Assembly: GCF_018138715.1 (NCBI RefSeq)
Contig: NZ_JAGSHX010000006.1
Span: 3,906,001 to 3,970,000, forward strand
From: Streptomyces asiaticus
GTDB taxonomy: Bacteria > Actinomycetota > Actinomycetes > Streptomycetales > Streptomycetaceae
Length of the DNA stretch: 64,000 bases
Direction: 5' to 3'
The notes below the pieces were generated by a model, which did not search any database, was not told the DNA's origin, and worked only from the letters and a program-made list of their open reading frames with translations. Shown piece after piece: positions 52,669 to 61,231 of this stretch. A program made the position numbers and the translations under genes. Position 1 is the first letter of the stretch. Each line of letters starts with the position of its first letter.

Positions 52669-54540
52669 GTGTCGGACGAAGGCCACCTGATAGCCGGACG
52701 TTACCGCCTGGTCGAGAAGATCGGCCGTGGTGGCATGGGCACGGTGTGGCGCGCCGAGGACGAACTGCTGGGCCGCCAGGTCGCGGTCAAGCAGCTCTAT
52801 GTCTCTCCCCACCTCGCCGAGGACGAACTGACGACCCTGCACGAACGCACCCGCCGCGAGGCGCGCAGCGCGGCCCGCATCACCCACCCCAACGTGGTCG
52901 TGGTCCATGACGTGGTGGACCACCACGGACTGCCGTGCATCGTCATGGAGTACGTGCCCTCCACGACCCTCGCCGACCTGCTGAAGGACGGCGGACGGGT
53001 CTCGCCCGACGAGGCCGCCCGCATCGGCCGCGGCATGATCGCCGCGCTGCGCGCCGCGCACGCGGCCGGGGTGCTGCACCGGGACGTCAAGCCCGGCAAT
53101 GTGCTGCTCGGCCCCGAAGGCCGGGTCGTCCTCACGGACTTCGGCATCGCCATGGCCACCGGCACCTCGACGCTGACCAAGACCGGCGAGGTGGTCGGCT
53201 CCATCGACTACATCGCGCCCGAGCGGGTCAGGGGCCGCAAACCCGGCCCCGCGTCGGACCTCTGGGCACTGGGGGCGACGCTCTATCAGGCGGTCGAGGG
53301 GCGGCCGCCGTTCCGCAAGGCCACGGCGATCGAGACGGGTTACGCGATCGCCGTCGATCCGCTGGATCCGCCCAAACGGGCGGGGGCGCTGACCTCGTTG
53401 ATCGAGAGGCTGCTGGCCAAGGAGCCGGAGCTGCGGCCCACGGCCGAGGAGACCGAACGGGGGCTGCGGCTCCCGGCCTCGGAGCCCGAGACGACATCGC
53501 TCCAGACTTCGCCGCTCGACACGACCACCACGAATCCGCCGATCGACGCGACCATGAATCTGTCGACCCGGCGGGAGCACGGTACGGGCACGGACCGGAC
53601 CACGGGCCCGGACGCGAACTCCGCGCCGAACGCGGCCACGACACCGACCCCGTATCACCACACGACCCACACACCGAGCACTCCGCACAACGCGACGAGC
53701 GCTCAGCACAACCCGCTGAACACTTCGCAGACTCCGAGCACACCGCACGCGTCGGACCCACGGATCCCCTCGCACCCGGGCACCGGGAACACGCCCGGCG
53801 CGCAGCACACCCCGCCCACGGCAACGCCGTTCACCGCGTCGGCGCCGTCCATGACCGCCCAGACGCCGGTGCCCCCGCCCGCTCCCGCTCCGGCGCGCAA
53901 GAGCCGTAAGGCGGTGTGGACCGCCGCGGCGACCTCCCTGGCGGTGGTGGCCGTGGCGGGCGGCGTCTATGTGTTCGGCCTCGACCACGACAACGGCGGG
54001 GGGAACGGCGGGGGGTCCCCCGCCACGGGCAATCCGTCGGCCTCCCCGGCCAAGCCGTACACCCCGCCGTCCGGCTACCACATCGTCAAGGAGAAGAAGT
54101 TCGGCTTCTCCCTCCCCATCCCCGACGGCTGGTCCCGCCAGGAGCAGAACGACCCCGACGGCAACACGGTCGACCGCACCCAGGAGGTCCGCTACCTCGA
54201 CCCCAACGGGCTGGCCGGTTTCCGGATCAACGTCCTGGACTTCGCCTCCGGCAACCAGGTCCAGCACTTCGAGGACCTCGAGGTCGCGTTCAAGGACAAG
54301 AAGGAGTACCCGATCTACGAGCGGTTGCGGCTCCAGGAGACGAAGTACCAGGGCATGCCCGCCGCGATCTGGGAGTTCAAATTCCGCGGCGAGGTCCGGA
54401 TGTTCCGCGCGATCGACCTCGGCTTCGGCAATGAGGGCGACAAGGAGTACGCGATCTACCTGAGCGCCCCGGACGCGGACTGGAGCACCTACCGGCCGAT
54501 CTTCGACGAGGTCCGGGACGGCTTCCGCATCATCAAATGA
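52669..54540 (+). CDS. Membrane Ser/Thr protein kinase with extracellular sensor module
   Basis: 623 aa from GTG 52669 (GGAGGGGA upstream). PKN-type kinase, residues 10-270: G-loop GRGGMG, Lys41 in VAVKQL, catalytic HRDVKPGNVLL, DFGIA, APERV (APE). A long Thr/Pro/His/Asn-rich juxtamembrane region follows (TPSTPHNATSAQHN), then one membrane helix AATSLAVVAVAGGVYVFGL at about 412-432 and an extracellular module 465-623 opening GYHIVKEKKFGFSLPIPDGWSRQE. No PASTA repeats. This outer module resembles the end domains of the membrane proteins at 8-9.7 kb. Divergent from the PspC/LiaF-like gene (125 bases). Confidence 0.93.
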   Translation: MSDEGHLIAGRYRLVEKIGRGGMGTVWRAEDELLGRQVAVKQLYVSPHLAEDELTTLHERTRREARSAARITHPNVVVVHDVVDHHGLPCIVMEYVPSTTLADLLKDGGRVSPDEAARIGRGMIAALRAAHAAGVLHRDVKPGNVLLGPEGRVVLTDFGIAMATGTSTLTKTGEVVGSIDYIAPERVRGRKPGPASDLWALGATLYQAVEGRPPFRKATAIETGYAIAVDPLDPPKRAGALTSLIERLLAKEPELRPTAEETERGLRLPASEPETTSLQTSPLDTTTTNPPIDATMNLSTRREHGTGTDRTTGPDANSAPNAATTPTPYHHTTHTPSTPHNATSAQHNPLNTSQTPSTPHASDPRIPSHPGTGNTPGAQHTPPTATPFTASAPSMTAQTPVPPPAPAPARKSRKAVWTAAATSLAVVAVAGGVYVFGLDHDNGGGNGGGSPATGNPSASPAKPYTPPSGYHIVKEKKFGFSLPIPDGWSRQEQNDPDGNTVDRTQEVRYLDPNGLAGFRINVLDFASGNQVQHFEDLEVAFKDKKEYPIYERLRLQETKYQGMPAAIWEFKFRGEVRMFRAIDLGFGNEGDKEYAIYLSAPDADWSTYRPIFDEVRDGFRIIK

Positions 54541-54649
54541 GGGAGTGAGTGCCGGGGCAGAGCCCGGGGGCACGCGCCCGCGCGAAGAAGCACGCCCCGC
54601 GTGAGAGGCACGCCCCGCGAGGAGACGCGCCTCCCGTGAGAGCCGCGGG

Positions 54650-55243
54650 CTATGTGAAGAGCAGCGAGCCCTGCCGGCGCCGGCGCCGGGAGATGGCGAC
54701 GTCCAGGGAGAGATACGGCGCCCCGGCCAGCACCAGCGGCAGCCACGCCATCAGATAGGCCAGGTCGTTGCCGTAGTAGTACGGGTCCGACTGCCAGCTG
54801 ACGGTGAGCCACAGGCTCAGCGAGATCAGCGCGCCGCCGAAGGCGGCCAGGCGGGAGAGGAGGCCCACCAGGATGCCGAGGCCGACGGCCAGTTCGCCGT
54901 AGGCCATGGCGTAGCCGAAGGCGGTGGGGTCCTTGAGGGCCTGGTCGACCAGCCACGGCACGGCCGAGCTGTCCCGCACCTGGCGCATCAGCTCGCCGAT
55001 CGAGCCCGAGCCCGAGTCGGACAGGAAGGCCGAGTCGGTGAGCTTGTCGATACCGGCGTAGACGAAGGTGACGCCGAGGAAGATCCGCAGCGGCAGCAGC
55101 GCGTAACGGCCGGCGGTGGCCCTGATCCCCGCGGGCTGCTGCTGCCCGCCTATGCCGCTCACGCCGCCCATCCCGCCCATACCGTGCACGCTCCCGCCAC
55201 TGCCCGCCGTACCCGAACCGGCCATACGATCCGCGTGTCTCAT
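54650..55243 (-). CDS. DoxX-family membrane protein
   Basis: 197 aa, ATG 55243 (GGGAGAGG upstream). A Gly/Met-rich N-terminus (GGMGGVSGIGG) precedes the DoxX core: LLPLRIFLGVTFVYAGIDKLTD, GELAVGLGILVGLLSRLAAF and the last helix YLMAWLPLVLAGAPYLSLD. Four membrane segments. DoxX-like proteins take part in thiol/oxidative stress or respiratory membrane functions; the specific role is unknown. Confidence 0.85.
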   Translation of the reverse strand: MRHADRMAGSGTAGSGGSVHGMGGMGGVSGIGGQQQPAGIRATAGRYALLPLRIFLGVTFVYAGIDKLTDSAFLSDSGSGSIGELMRQVRDSSAVPWLVDQALKDPTAFGYAMAYGELAVGLGILVGLLSRLAAFGGALISLSLWLTVSWQSDPYYYGNDLAYLMAWLPLVLAGAPYLSLDVAISRRRRRQGSLLFT

Positions 55244-55319
55244 GCCGCCCGCCTCTCCCTCACCCCGCCATTTGGTTGCGTGTTCGACGAAACCATACGG
55301 AGCGGCCGACCGGAACGAC

Positions 55320-56636
55320 TCAGTCCATCACATCGATGGGATAGCGGTTGGTCTCCGCCCCCGAGGCCGTCACGACCTGCACATCCACCCGGCCCGGCTC
55401 CACGTCCACCGGGACCGGCACGGTGAGCGCGGTGTCCGTGGGGCTGCTGAAGCCCCCGGCCACCGGGACCAGCGGGACATGGACGTGCACCGCGCCGATG
55501 CGGACCACCAGCTTGGCCAGCCGGTCCGGGTCCTGGGCGCCGGGCGGGACGAAGCCGCTGCCGCGGATCTCGATGTCGTCACCGGTGCGGATCGGGGCGT
55601 CGCGGTCGATGGCGCCCTCCTCGGGGAGGGCCCGTACGACGGACAGCACGGTCGGGCGGCCGCCCTCCGCGTACTTCCCGGTCAGGTACATCACCACCGA
55701 CACGGCCGCCAGCAGCGCCAGGCCCCACGGCACATCGGGCAGCCGCCACGGCTCGCGGGCGAGGCGGACGGCGGTGAAGGCGAGGGCCACGGTGTGGACG
55801 ACGATGTACTGCACATCGGCGAAGCTGCCGCGGCCCGCGTCGTCGGTCAGCAGATCCGCGGCGCGCGGGCGTACGGCCCGCACCTTCTGGAGCCGCTGCG
55901 CCCGCACCCGGGCCGCCACGACGAGCCGCGCCAGCACCGCGGCCACGCACGTCGACGCGGCGACCGTAAGGAGCCCGGCGGTGTGGCCGAGGGCGAGCCC
56001 GTCGGTCAGCCGCTGCCGGTCGCCCGGGGCCACCGCCAGTTCGACGCCGAGCACCAGCACCGCGAAGACCGCGATCAGCAGCCAGGCGGCGGCGACGGTA
56101 CGGGAGGTGGAGAGGCGGTTGTCCTCGCCGACGAGCGGGGCGAGCGGGCCGCCGTCCGCGCGGTGCAGCCGGGCAGTGAGGGTCAGCAGCGCGGCGGTGA
56201 TCACGGCGGCGGTGAGCCCGGCGGTCCGCGCGACCGACCAGCCCGCGCCGATCGCCGTGGCCAACTGGCCGATCAGCAGCGCCCCGGCCGCGCCCCACAC
56301 CACGCACACCGTGCGCAGCCACACCCGGTGGCGCCAGGCCGAGGTCTCGGCGCGGCCGCTGTCGGCGACCGAACGGGCCGCGTGGGCCAGCTCGTCCGAG
56401 ACCCACTGCCGGGACGCCCCGGCCGAGTGGGCGAGAGCCCTGGGAAGGCCCTCTCCGGCCGCGAAACGCTCCCGCAGGGCCACGAACGTGGCCACGGCCC
56501 TCCGGTGGCCCTCACGGGCCCCCTGAGGGCATTCACAGCCCTTGTGGCCGTGCGGGTGCCCATGGGGATGCTGTCCCTCTGCCGTCGTGGCGTTCTCCGC
56601 CTGCTCCACCGCCACGCGGGTCGCTCCGTCGTTCAC
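55320..56636 (-). CDS. Multi-pass membrane protein with His-rich N-terminus and IPT/TIG-like end
   Basis: 438 aa from GTG 56636; GTG 56615 has a better ribosome site (GGAG 8 bases upstream) and a frame open to 56684 exists, so the start is uncertain. N-terminal His/Gly/Cys stretch HPHGHPHGHKGCECPQG may bind metal. About eight membrane segments run from residue 105 to 330 (VVWGAAGALLIGQLATAIGAG, AVITAALLTLTARL, AAWLLIAVFAVLVLGV, LLAAVSVVMYLTGKY). The last 120 residues (DDIEIRGSGFVPPG, FSSPTDTALTVPVPVDVEPGRVDVQVVT in parts) look like an extracytoplasmic beta-sandwich of IPT/TIG type. No family identified. Confidence 0.72.
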   Translation of the reverse strand: MNDGATRVAVEQAENATTAEGQHPHGHPHGHKGCECPQGAREGHRRAVATFVALRERFAAGEGLPRALAHSAGASRQWVSDELAHAARSVADSGRAETSAWRHRVWLRTVCVVWGAAGALLIGQLATAIGAGWSVARTAGLTAAVITAALLTLTARLHRADGGPLAPLVGEDNRLSTSRTVAAAWLLIAVFAVLVLGVELAVAPGDRQRLTDGLALGHTAGLLTVAASTCVAAVLARLVVAARVRAQRLQKVRAVRPRAADLLTDDAGRGSFADVQYIVVHTVALAFTAVRLAREPWRLPDVPWGLALLAAVSVVMYLTGKYAEGGRPTVLSVVRALPEEGAIDRDAPIRTGDDIEIRGSGFVPPGAQDPDRLAKLVVRIGAVHVHVPLVPVAGGFSSPTDTALTVPVPVDVEPGRVDVQVVTASGAETNRYPIDVMD

Positions 56637-56720
56637 TCGTTCCGTACGGGACCGTGGGTTCACACGGCACCGCCCAACTGTCATGTGTTGAGAGGGGATT
56701 GTGCCGCACCGCGGAGGGTG

Positions 56721-57518
56721 TCAGCTCAGCAGGTCCGGCTCATCGCGGGTGATCTGCAAATACAGAGGTTGATAGTTGATCCACGCCACAAGATCGTTTC
56801 CCAGCTGCTCACGCGTCCGCATCGCGTCGGCGTAGTCGATGGGCACCGGCTTGCCCGACGCCTTGGCGGTCAGCTGCACCTGGGCGGCCCGCTCCATCGT
56901 GATGAACCACCACGCGGCCGCGTCGACCGAGTCCCCGACCGTCAGCAGACCACGATTGCGCAGGATGAGGGCCTTGTGGCCACCGAGCGCGGCGGCGATC
57001 GCGCGCCCCTCGTCCTCGTCCACGACGACCCCCGTGGTGCCCCCGTAGACCGCGTGGTCCTCGAAGAAGGCACAGACCTCCTGGGTGATCGGCTCCAACG
57101 GCTCGCCGAGCGCGGCCAGCGCCCGGCCGTGCACCGAGCGGCTGTGCGCGACGGCCACGACGTCCGGCCGCGCCTGATGCACGGAAGAGTGAACGACGAA
57201 GGCCGCCTGGTTGACGTGGGCGCGTCCCTCGACCACCTGGCCCACCTCATTGACGAGGAGCAGATCGCTCACGGTGATGTGGCCGAAGGGCATGCCGAAC
57301 GGATTCACCCAGTAGCAGTCGGTGAACTCCGGGTCCCGCACGGTGATGTGGCCCGCGACCCCCTCCTCGTACCCGAACCGCCCGAACAGGCGCAGCGCCG
57401 CCGCCAGCCGCTCCTTGCGATAGCGGCGCTCGTCGTGGTGGGAGGTGTGCTGCGGGGGCATGGTGAACCGCAGCTGGTCGGTCGGTATCGGGGTGGGGGT
57501 CTGCGGCTGGTTCGTCAT
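56721..57518 (-). CDS. Class II aldolase/adducin-family protein
   Basis: 265 aa, ATG 57518 (GGAG upstream). The fold is that of L-fuculose-phosphate aldolase: GRFGYEEGVAGHITVRDPE, WVNPFGMPFGHITVSDLLLV, then VVAVAHSRSVHGRALAAL with metal His residues (H-x-x-x-x-H replaces the usual H-T-H) and LRNRGLLTVGDSVDAA with a third His position changed to Arg-Asn-Arg. The altered ligand pattern is typical of the adducin-like bacterial subgroup whose reactions are mostly unknown. Stands alone between hypothetical genes. Confidence 0.85.
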   Translation of the reverse strand: MTNQPQTPTPIPTDQLRFTMPPQHTSHHDERRYRKERLAAALRLFGRFGYEEGVAGHITVRDPEFTDCYWVNPFGMPFGHITVSDLLLVNEVGQVVEGRAHVNQAAFVVHSSVHQARPDVVAVAHSRSVHGRALAALGEPLEPITQEVCAFFEDHAVYGGTTGVVVDEDEGRAIAAALGGHKALILRNRGLLTVGDSVDAAAWWFITMERAAQVQLTAKASGKPVPIDYADAMRTREQLGNDLVAWINYQPLYLQITRDEPDLLS

Positions 57519-57593
57519 CGGCAGCTCCGCTCCTCTGGTGTGCTGAGGCGGAAGCTACCTCTGGGTATCGCAGGAGGCCAGAGTCAGGGCCCG

Positions 57594-58181
57594 CTACAGA
57601 TGGTCGATCTCGGTGAGGTCGATGTCGATGGTGAAGGGGATGGAGAGCTTGAGGTGGTCGTGGTGAATGCCCGTGAGTCCGTAGGCGTTGGTGGTCTCGT
57701 CCAGCTCGAAGACATGAACGACCGGCCGGCCGTCCTCACCGCTCTCCACCCGCCAGAAGTGCCGGATACCCGCCTCGGCGTACAGCTGTGGCTTTCGCTT
57801 GCGGTCCCGCACCGCCGACTCAGGGGAGACGACCTCCACCACGAGCTCGACGTCCTTCGCGTCGTAACGCGACTCCTCACCACTGATCGCGGCCTCGGCC
57901 CGGATCACAAAGAGATCGGACTCCGGTGCCTGGCGATCGTCGATGACGACATTCATCTCCCGCCGGACCCGCCGGTCGCCGGGCACCGTCACTCGCAAGC
58001 CGAACAGCAGCACTTCAATCACCAGAGCATGAAAACTCCGCTGCGGACTCACGAAAACCAGACTCCCGTCGATCAGCTCGGTATGCGGCGGGAGATCAGG
58101 CAGACGGAACAAGTCGTCCACGGTATAGCCATCCAGCGGCGGCACCGGCCACGAAGTGGTGTGCAGCGGCTCAGCGGTCAT
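57594..58181 (-). CDS. Uma2-family putative nuclease (DUF820)
   Basis: 195 aa from ATG 58181, with GGGAGG 6 bases upstream. PD-(D/E)xK-type Uma2 fold: YTVDDLFRLPDLPPHTELIDGSL, acidic ESDLFVI, then VELVVEVVSPESAVRDRKRKPQLY with the catalytic E-V-V and Lys, and AEAGIRHFWRVE. Many Streptomyces carry tens of copies; physiological role unsettled, often called Uma2 endonuclease. Confidence 0.88.
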   Translation of the reverse strand: MTAEPLHTTSWPVPPLDGYTVDDLFRLPDLPPHTELIDGSLVFVSPQRSFHALVIEVLLFGLRVTVPGDRRVRREMNVVIDDRQAPESDLFVIRAEAAISGEESRYDAKDVELVVEVVSPESAVRDRKRKPQLYAEAGIRHFWRVESGEDGRPVVHVFELDETTNAYGLTGIHHDHLKLSIPFTIDIDLTEIDHL

Positions 58182-58231
58182 GGTTCCTCCCATGGACGGG
58201 ATTCTTGGCCGTGGAGCCAGCCTACCGAGCG

Positions 58232-58281
58232 CAAACGCCGACGCCGCCACCCAAACGAATGAGCGACGGCGTAGGCGTTTG
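58232..58281. terminator. Terminator of guaA
   Basis: 15-bp stem with one mismatch (CAAACGCCGACGCCG with CGGCGTAGGCGTTTG), 20-base loop, 40 bases past the guaA stop. Confidence 0.7.
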
Positions 58282-58320
58282 ACGATCAGATGACCATCCG
58301 ACCCGGAGGGAGCGTGGCGG

Positions 58321-59907
58321 TCACTCCCACTCGATGGTGCCGGGCGGCTTGCTGGTGATGTCCAGCACCACCCGGTTCACCTGGTCCACCTCGTTGGTGA
58401 TGCGGGTCGAGATCCGCGACAGCACGTCGTACGGCAGCCGCGACCAGTCCGCCGTCATCGCGTCCTCCGAGGAGACCGGGCGCAGCACGATCGGGTGGCC
58501 GTAGGTGCGGCCGTCGCCCTGGACGCCGACCGAGCGGACGTCGGCGAGCAGGACCACCGGGCACTGCCAGATGTCGCGGTCCAGACCGGCGGCGGTCAGC
58601 TCCTCGCGGGCGATGGCATCGGCCTCGCGCAGCAGGTCCAGGCGCTCCTTGTTGACCTCGCCGACGATCCGGATGCCCAGGCCCGGGCCGGGGAAGGGCT
58701 GGCGGTGGACGATCTCGTCCGGCAGGCCGAGCTCCTGGCCGACCATCCGCACCTCGTCCTTGAACAGCCGGCGCAACGGCTCCACCAGCTGGAACTCGAT
58801 GTCGTCGGGCAGCCCGCCCACATTGTGGTGGGACTTGATGTTGGCCGTGCCGGTGCCGCCGCCGGACTCCACCACATCCGGGTAGAGGGTGCCCTGGACC
58901 AGGAACTCCACGGCCTCACCGGCCGCGCCCGCCTCGGCCACCAGCTCGGCCTGCGCCTGCTCGAAGACCCGGATGAACTCCCGGCCGATGATCTTCCGCT
59001 TCTCCTCGGGGTCGGAGACCCCGGCGAGCGCGGTAAGGAAGCGCTCCTCGGCCTCGACGACCTTCAGCTGCACGCCGGTGGCCGCCACGAAGTCCTTCTC
59101 GACCTGCTCGGACTCGCCCTTGCGCATCAGCCCGTGGTCCACGTACACGCAGGTCAGCTGGTCGCCGATGGCCTTCTGGACGAGGGCGGCGGCCACGGCG
59201 GAGTCCACACCGCCGGACAGCCCGCAGATCGCGCGCTTGGTGCCGACCTGCTCCCGGATCGCGGCCACGGACTCCTCGACCACATTGGTGGTGGTCCAGG
59301 TGGGCTCCAGGCCGGCGCCCCGGTAGAGGAAGTGCTCCAGCACCTGCTGGCCGTGGGTGGAGTGCATCACCTCGGGGTGGTGCTGCACGCCGTACAGCCT
59401 GCGCTCATCGCATTCGAAGGCCGCGACCGGCACCACATCGGTGGACGCGGTGACGGTGAAGCCCTCGGGGGCCTCCGAGCAGGCGTCGCCGTGCGACATC
59501 CACACCTGCTGCTCCTCGGGGGTGCCCGCGAAGAGCGTCGAGCCCTGCTTGGTGACGGTGAGCGCCGTACGGCCGTACTCCCGCGCCCCGGTGTTGTCCA
59601 CCGTGCCGCCGAGCGCCGTGGCCATCAGCTGGAAGCCGTAGCACATGCCGAAGACCGGGACGCCCGCCTCGAAGATCGCGCGGTCGAGCGTGGGCGCGCC
59701 CTCGGCGTAGACCGACGAGGGACCGCCGGAGAGGATGATCGCCTTGGGGTTCTTGGCGAGCATCTCGGCCACCGGCATGGTGGACGGAACGATCTCGCTG
59801 TAGACCCGGGCCTCACGGACCCTGCGGGCGATGAGCTGGGCGTACTGCGCGCCGAAGTCGACGACCAGGACGGTGTCGGGGGCGGCAGCAGGGGACGCTG
59901 ATGGCAC
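58321..59907 (-). CDS. guaA: GMP synthase (glutamine-hydrolysing)
   Basis: 528 aa, GTG 59907 with GGAAGG 9 bases upstream. XMP plus Gln to GMP. Class I amidotransferase domain first (residues 12-200): [15 protein letters not shown], nucleophile Cys in [11 protein letters not shown], His-Glu in [13 protein letters not shown]. Then the ATP-pyrophosphatase P-loop [15 protein letters not shown] and the dimer domain ending [27 protein letters not shown] (given in parts). Single gene, terminated by the hairpin at 58232; its 5' side faces the chorismate mutase leader divergently. Confidence 0.97.
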   Translation of the reverse strand: MPSASPAAAPDTVLVVDFGAQYAQLIARRVREARVYSEIVPSTMPVAEMLAKNPKAIILSGGPSSVYAEGAPTLDRAIFEAGVPVFGMCYGFQLMATALGGTVDNTGAREYGRTALTVTKQGSTLFAGTPEEQQVWMSHGDACSEAPEGFTVTASTDVVPVAAFECDERRLYGVQHHPEVMHSTHGQQVLEHFLYRGAGLEPTWTTTNVVEESVAAIREQVGTKRAICGLSGGVDSAVAAALVQKAIGDQLTCVYVDHGLMRKGESEQVEKDFVAATGVQLKVVEAEERFLTALAGVSDPEEKRKIIGREFIRVFEQAQAELVAEAGAAGEAVEFLVQGTLYPDVVESGGGTGTANIKSHHNVGGLPDDIEFQLVEPLRRLFKDEVRMVGQELGLPDEIVHRQPFPGPGLGIRIVGEVNKERLDLLREADAIAREELTAAGLDRDIWQCPVVLLADVRSVGVQGDGRTYGHPIVLRPVSSEDAMTADWSRLPYDVLSRISTRITNEVDQVNRVVLDITSKPPGTIEWE

Positions 59908-59986
59908 TTCGGCGGCCTTCCGGCGGTGGTGGCGTGCGGTGGAACAGGCTGCGGCGGGGCCACGGCTTCGGGGCGGGACCGCAGGT

Positions 59987-60016
59987 TTGGACTTTCGATT
60001 CTAACGGGCCCATAAT
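59987..60016 (+). promoter_or_regulatory. Promoter of the chorismate mutase leader
   Basis: -35 TTGGAC (59987-59992), 18-base spacer, -10 CATAAT (60011-60016); near-consensus for the vegetative sigma. The expected start about 7 bases on is 60023-60024, exactly the ATG of the leader peptide, so it would be leaderless. Confidence 0.65.
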
Positions 60017-60023
60017 CGACGCC

Positions 60024-60095
60024 ATGTCCACGCGCATGACCTTCGTCTTTACCTATGGCACCGGCCCGTCCGGCTGCCATGGTCGTGCTGCGTAA
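60024..60095 (+). CDS. Leader peptide (attenuator), 23 aa, with Phe-Val-Phe-Thr-Tyr run
   Basis: ATG 60024 to TAA 60093-60095 (second ATG at 60036). Residues 7-11 read FVFTY, encoded TTC-GTC-TTT-ACC-TAT at 60042-60056; TTT and TAT are rare in Streptomyces. An intrinsic terminator follows 22 bases after the stop and the chorismate mutase gene lies beyond. The design is that of a transcription attenuator sensing charged Phe/Tyr tRNA, the end products of the pathway. GTGPSGCHGRAA fills the remainder. Not previously named as far as I know. Confidence 0.68.
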   Translation: MSTRMTFVFTYGTGPSGCHGRAA

Positions 60096-60117
60096 ACACT
60101 GACAGCGACTTCCCAGG

Positions 60118-60145
60118 CGCCCCGGGCCGGCAAAGGCCCGGGGCG
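60118..60145 (+). terminator. Attenuator terminator upstream of chorismate mutase
   Basis: Perfect 11-bp stem CGCCCCGGGCC/GGCCCGGGGCG, loop GGCAAA, followed by TTCTGTCTTTGTT, an unusually U-rich tail for this genome. Its left arm plus loop base pairs can instead pair with CCGGCCCG at 60061-60068 inside the leader ORF (8 bases, CGGGCCGG at 60123-60130). Confidence 0.78.
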
Positions 60146-60211
60146 TTCTGTCTTTGTTCCCGGGTCTCGCCGGACTCCAGGGCTCCGCCACACGGACCAG
60201 GAGATACGGAT

Positions 60212-60481
60212 ATGAGCAGCGGCGTTTCGGCCACAGAGGCCGCCCAGGTGATCGGCACCGCGCGGGAGCGGATCGACGCCCTCGACGGGCAGATCCTCGA
60301 TCTCGTCCGGGAGCGGATGGCCGTCTCGGCCACCGTCCAGGAGGCACGGATCGCGGCGGGCGGGCGGCGGGTGCACCTCTCCCGCGAGATGGAGATCCTC
60401 GACCGCTACCGGCAGCGGCTGGGCAAGCCCGGTACGACGCTCGCCATGACGCTGCTGGAGCTGTGCCGGGGCCGGGTCTGA
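60212..60481 (+). CDS. Chorismate mutase (AroQ class)
   Basis: 89 aa, ATG 60212 with AGGAG 8 bases upstream. All-helical AroQ mutase converting chorismate to prephenate for Phe and Tyr: first helix ARERIDALDGQILDLVRERMAVS carries the Arg (R18) and key residues, second RIAAGGRRVHLSREMEILDRYR the Arg/Glu, third TLAMTLLELCRGRV. Monofunctional, no regulatory ACT domain, so control is probably by the upstream leader-peptide attenuator. Single gene. Confidence 0.9.
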   Translation: MSSGVSATEAAQVIGTARERIDALDGQILDLVRERMAVSATVQEARIAAGGRRVHLSREMEILDRYRQRLGKPGTTLAMTLLELCRGRV

Positions 60482-60552
60482 TCCCTCCGCCTGTACTGCC
60501 ACGCCCGTACTGCCACGCGACAGCCGACGCGGACAGCGGACAGGCGAAGGGC

Positions 60553-60587
60553 CCCGGGAGCGCCCGAACGGGGCGGGCGCCCCCGGG
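60553..60587. terminator. Terminator of chorismate mutase gene
   Basis: 14-bp stem with one mismatch (CCCGGGAGCGCCCG with CGGGCGCCCCCGGG), 7-base loop, about 70 bases past the stop. Confidence 0.7.
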
Positions 60588-60598
60588 ACCCTAGGCGG

Positions 60599-60631
60599 TC
60601 AGCACCGGCGTCAGGGCAGCGCCGGTGCTGA
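60599..60631. terminator. Second hairpin after chorismate mutase
   Basis: Perfect 12-bp stem TCAGCACCGGCG/CGCCGGTGCTGA, 9-base loop, 11 bases after the first hairpin. Confidence 0.6.
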
Positions 60632-60749
60632 GAGGCGGCGCCGGGGGGTTGCGCCGCTGGCTTATGGGGCCCGTATGTCAGGGGTGTCTGAACGGCGTAC
60701 GCCCGCGTGGTCGGACCAATGTCGGGGGGTGACCGGGGGCGTTTTCCCT

Positions 60750-60892
60750 CTCAGCATCGTGGTGGATGCTGAGCGTCGGGCGCAACCGTTTCGACCGGAT
60801 ACGGTCGGCCCCAGGCGTCCCCGGGGCCGACCGTCCTTAGGTGGTGACCGGGCTGCTGTCCCCTGCCGACCGGTCACCTCGCCGAAGCGAGG
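60750..60892. other. Cluster of four hairpins in non-coding DNA, possible structured RNA
   Basis: Perfect stems: CTCAGCATC/GATGCTGAG (60750-60773); ACGGTCGGCCCC/GGGGCCGACCGT (60801-60834); GGTGACCGG/CCGGTCACC (60843-60878); CCTCGC-CGAA-GCGAGG (60877-60892). No reading frame with coding character. It matches no RNA class I know (not 6S, RNase P, tmRNA, SRP, ydaO). Confidence 0.5.
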
Positions 60893-61231
60893 TCCCACGA
60901 CGGGCCGCCTGAATCACCACAGGGGCCGCGTCTCATCGCTGCGGCGGATCTGAGCCACGCGTGGATTTTCCGGGCCGCTCCTGGCTGGCGCGGCACCGGG
61001 CACAACGAGCCCGCGCGCGGGCCGGTCACCCGCCGTACGGGTGATGACGTGCGAGGCAAGACGCCCCTAGCGGATTCTGTGACCATTCTGTGAGCAACCG
61101 CGAAGGCAACCTTTCGGCCATTCGCTTGGTCATGTACGTGCAAACGCACGGCCATCCCGCGCCCCACCGCGACGGCCTTCCACACGCGTATCGCCCACCA
61201 CGGCGATGCGTACGGACCCAGAGAGGTCTTC
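60893..61231. other. Upstream region of the LAETG protein gene
   Basis: About 340 bases, no gene. Contains the gene's promoter; the direct repeat TCTGTGA appears at about 61076 and 61087. GAGAGG at 61219 is the ribosome site. Confidence 0.5.

Noticed and set aside
55116..58262. 1048-codon plus-strand frame
   Set aside because: Opposite four supported genes; Arg/His/Gly-rich shadow.
60053..60502. Minus-strand frame opposite chorismate mutase
   Set aside because: Antisense to a certain gene and to the attenuator hairpin.
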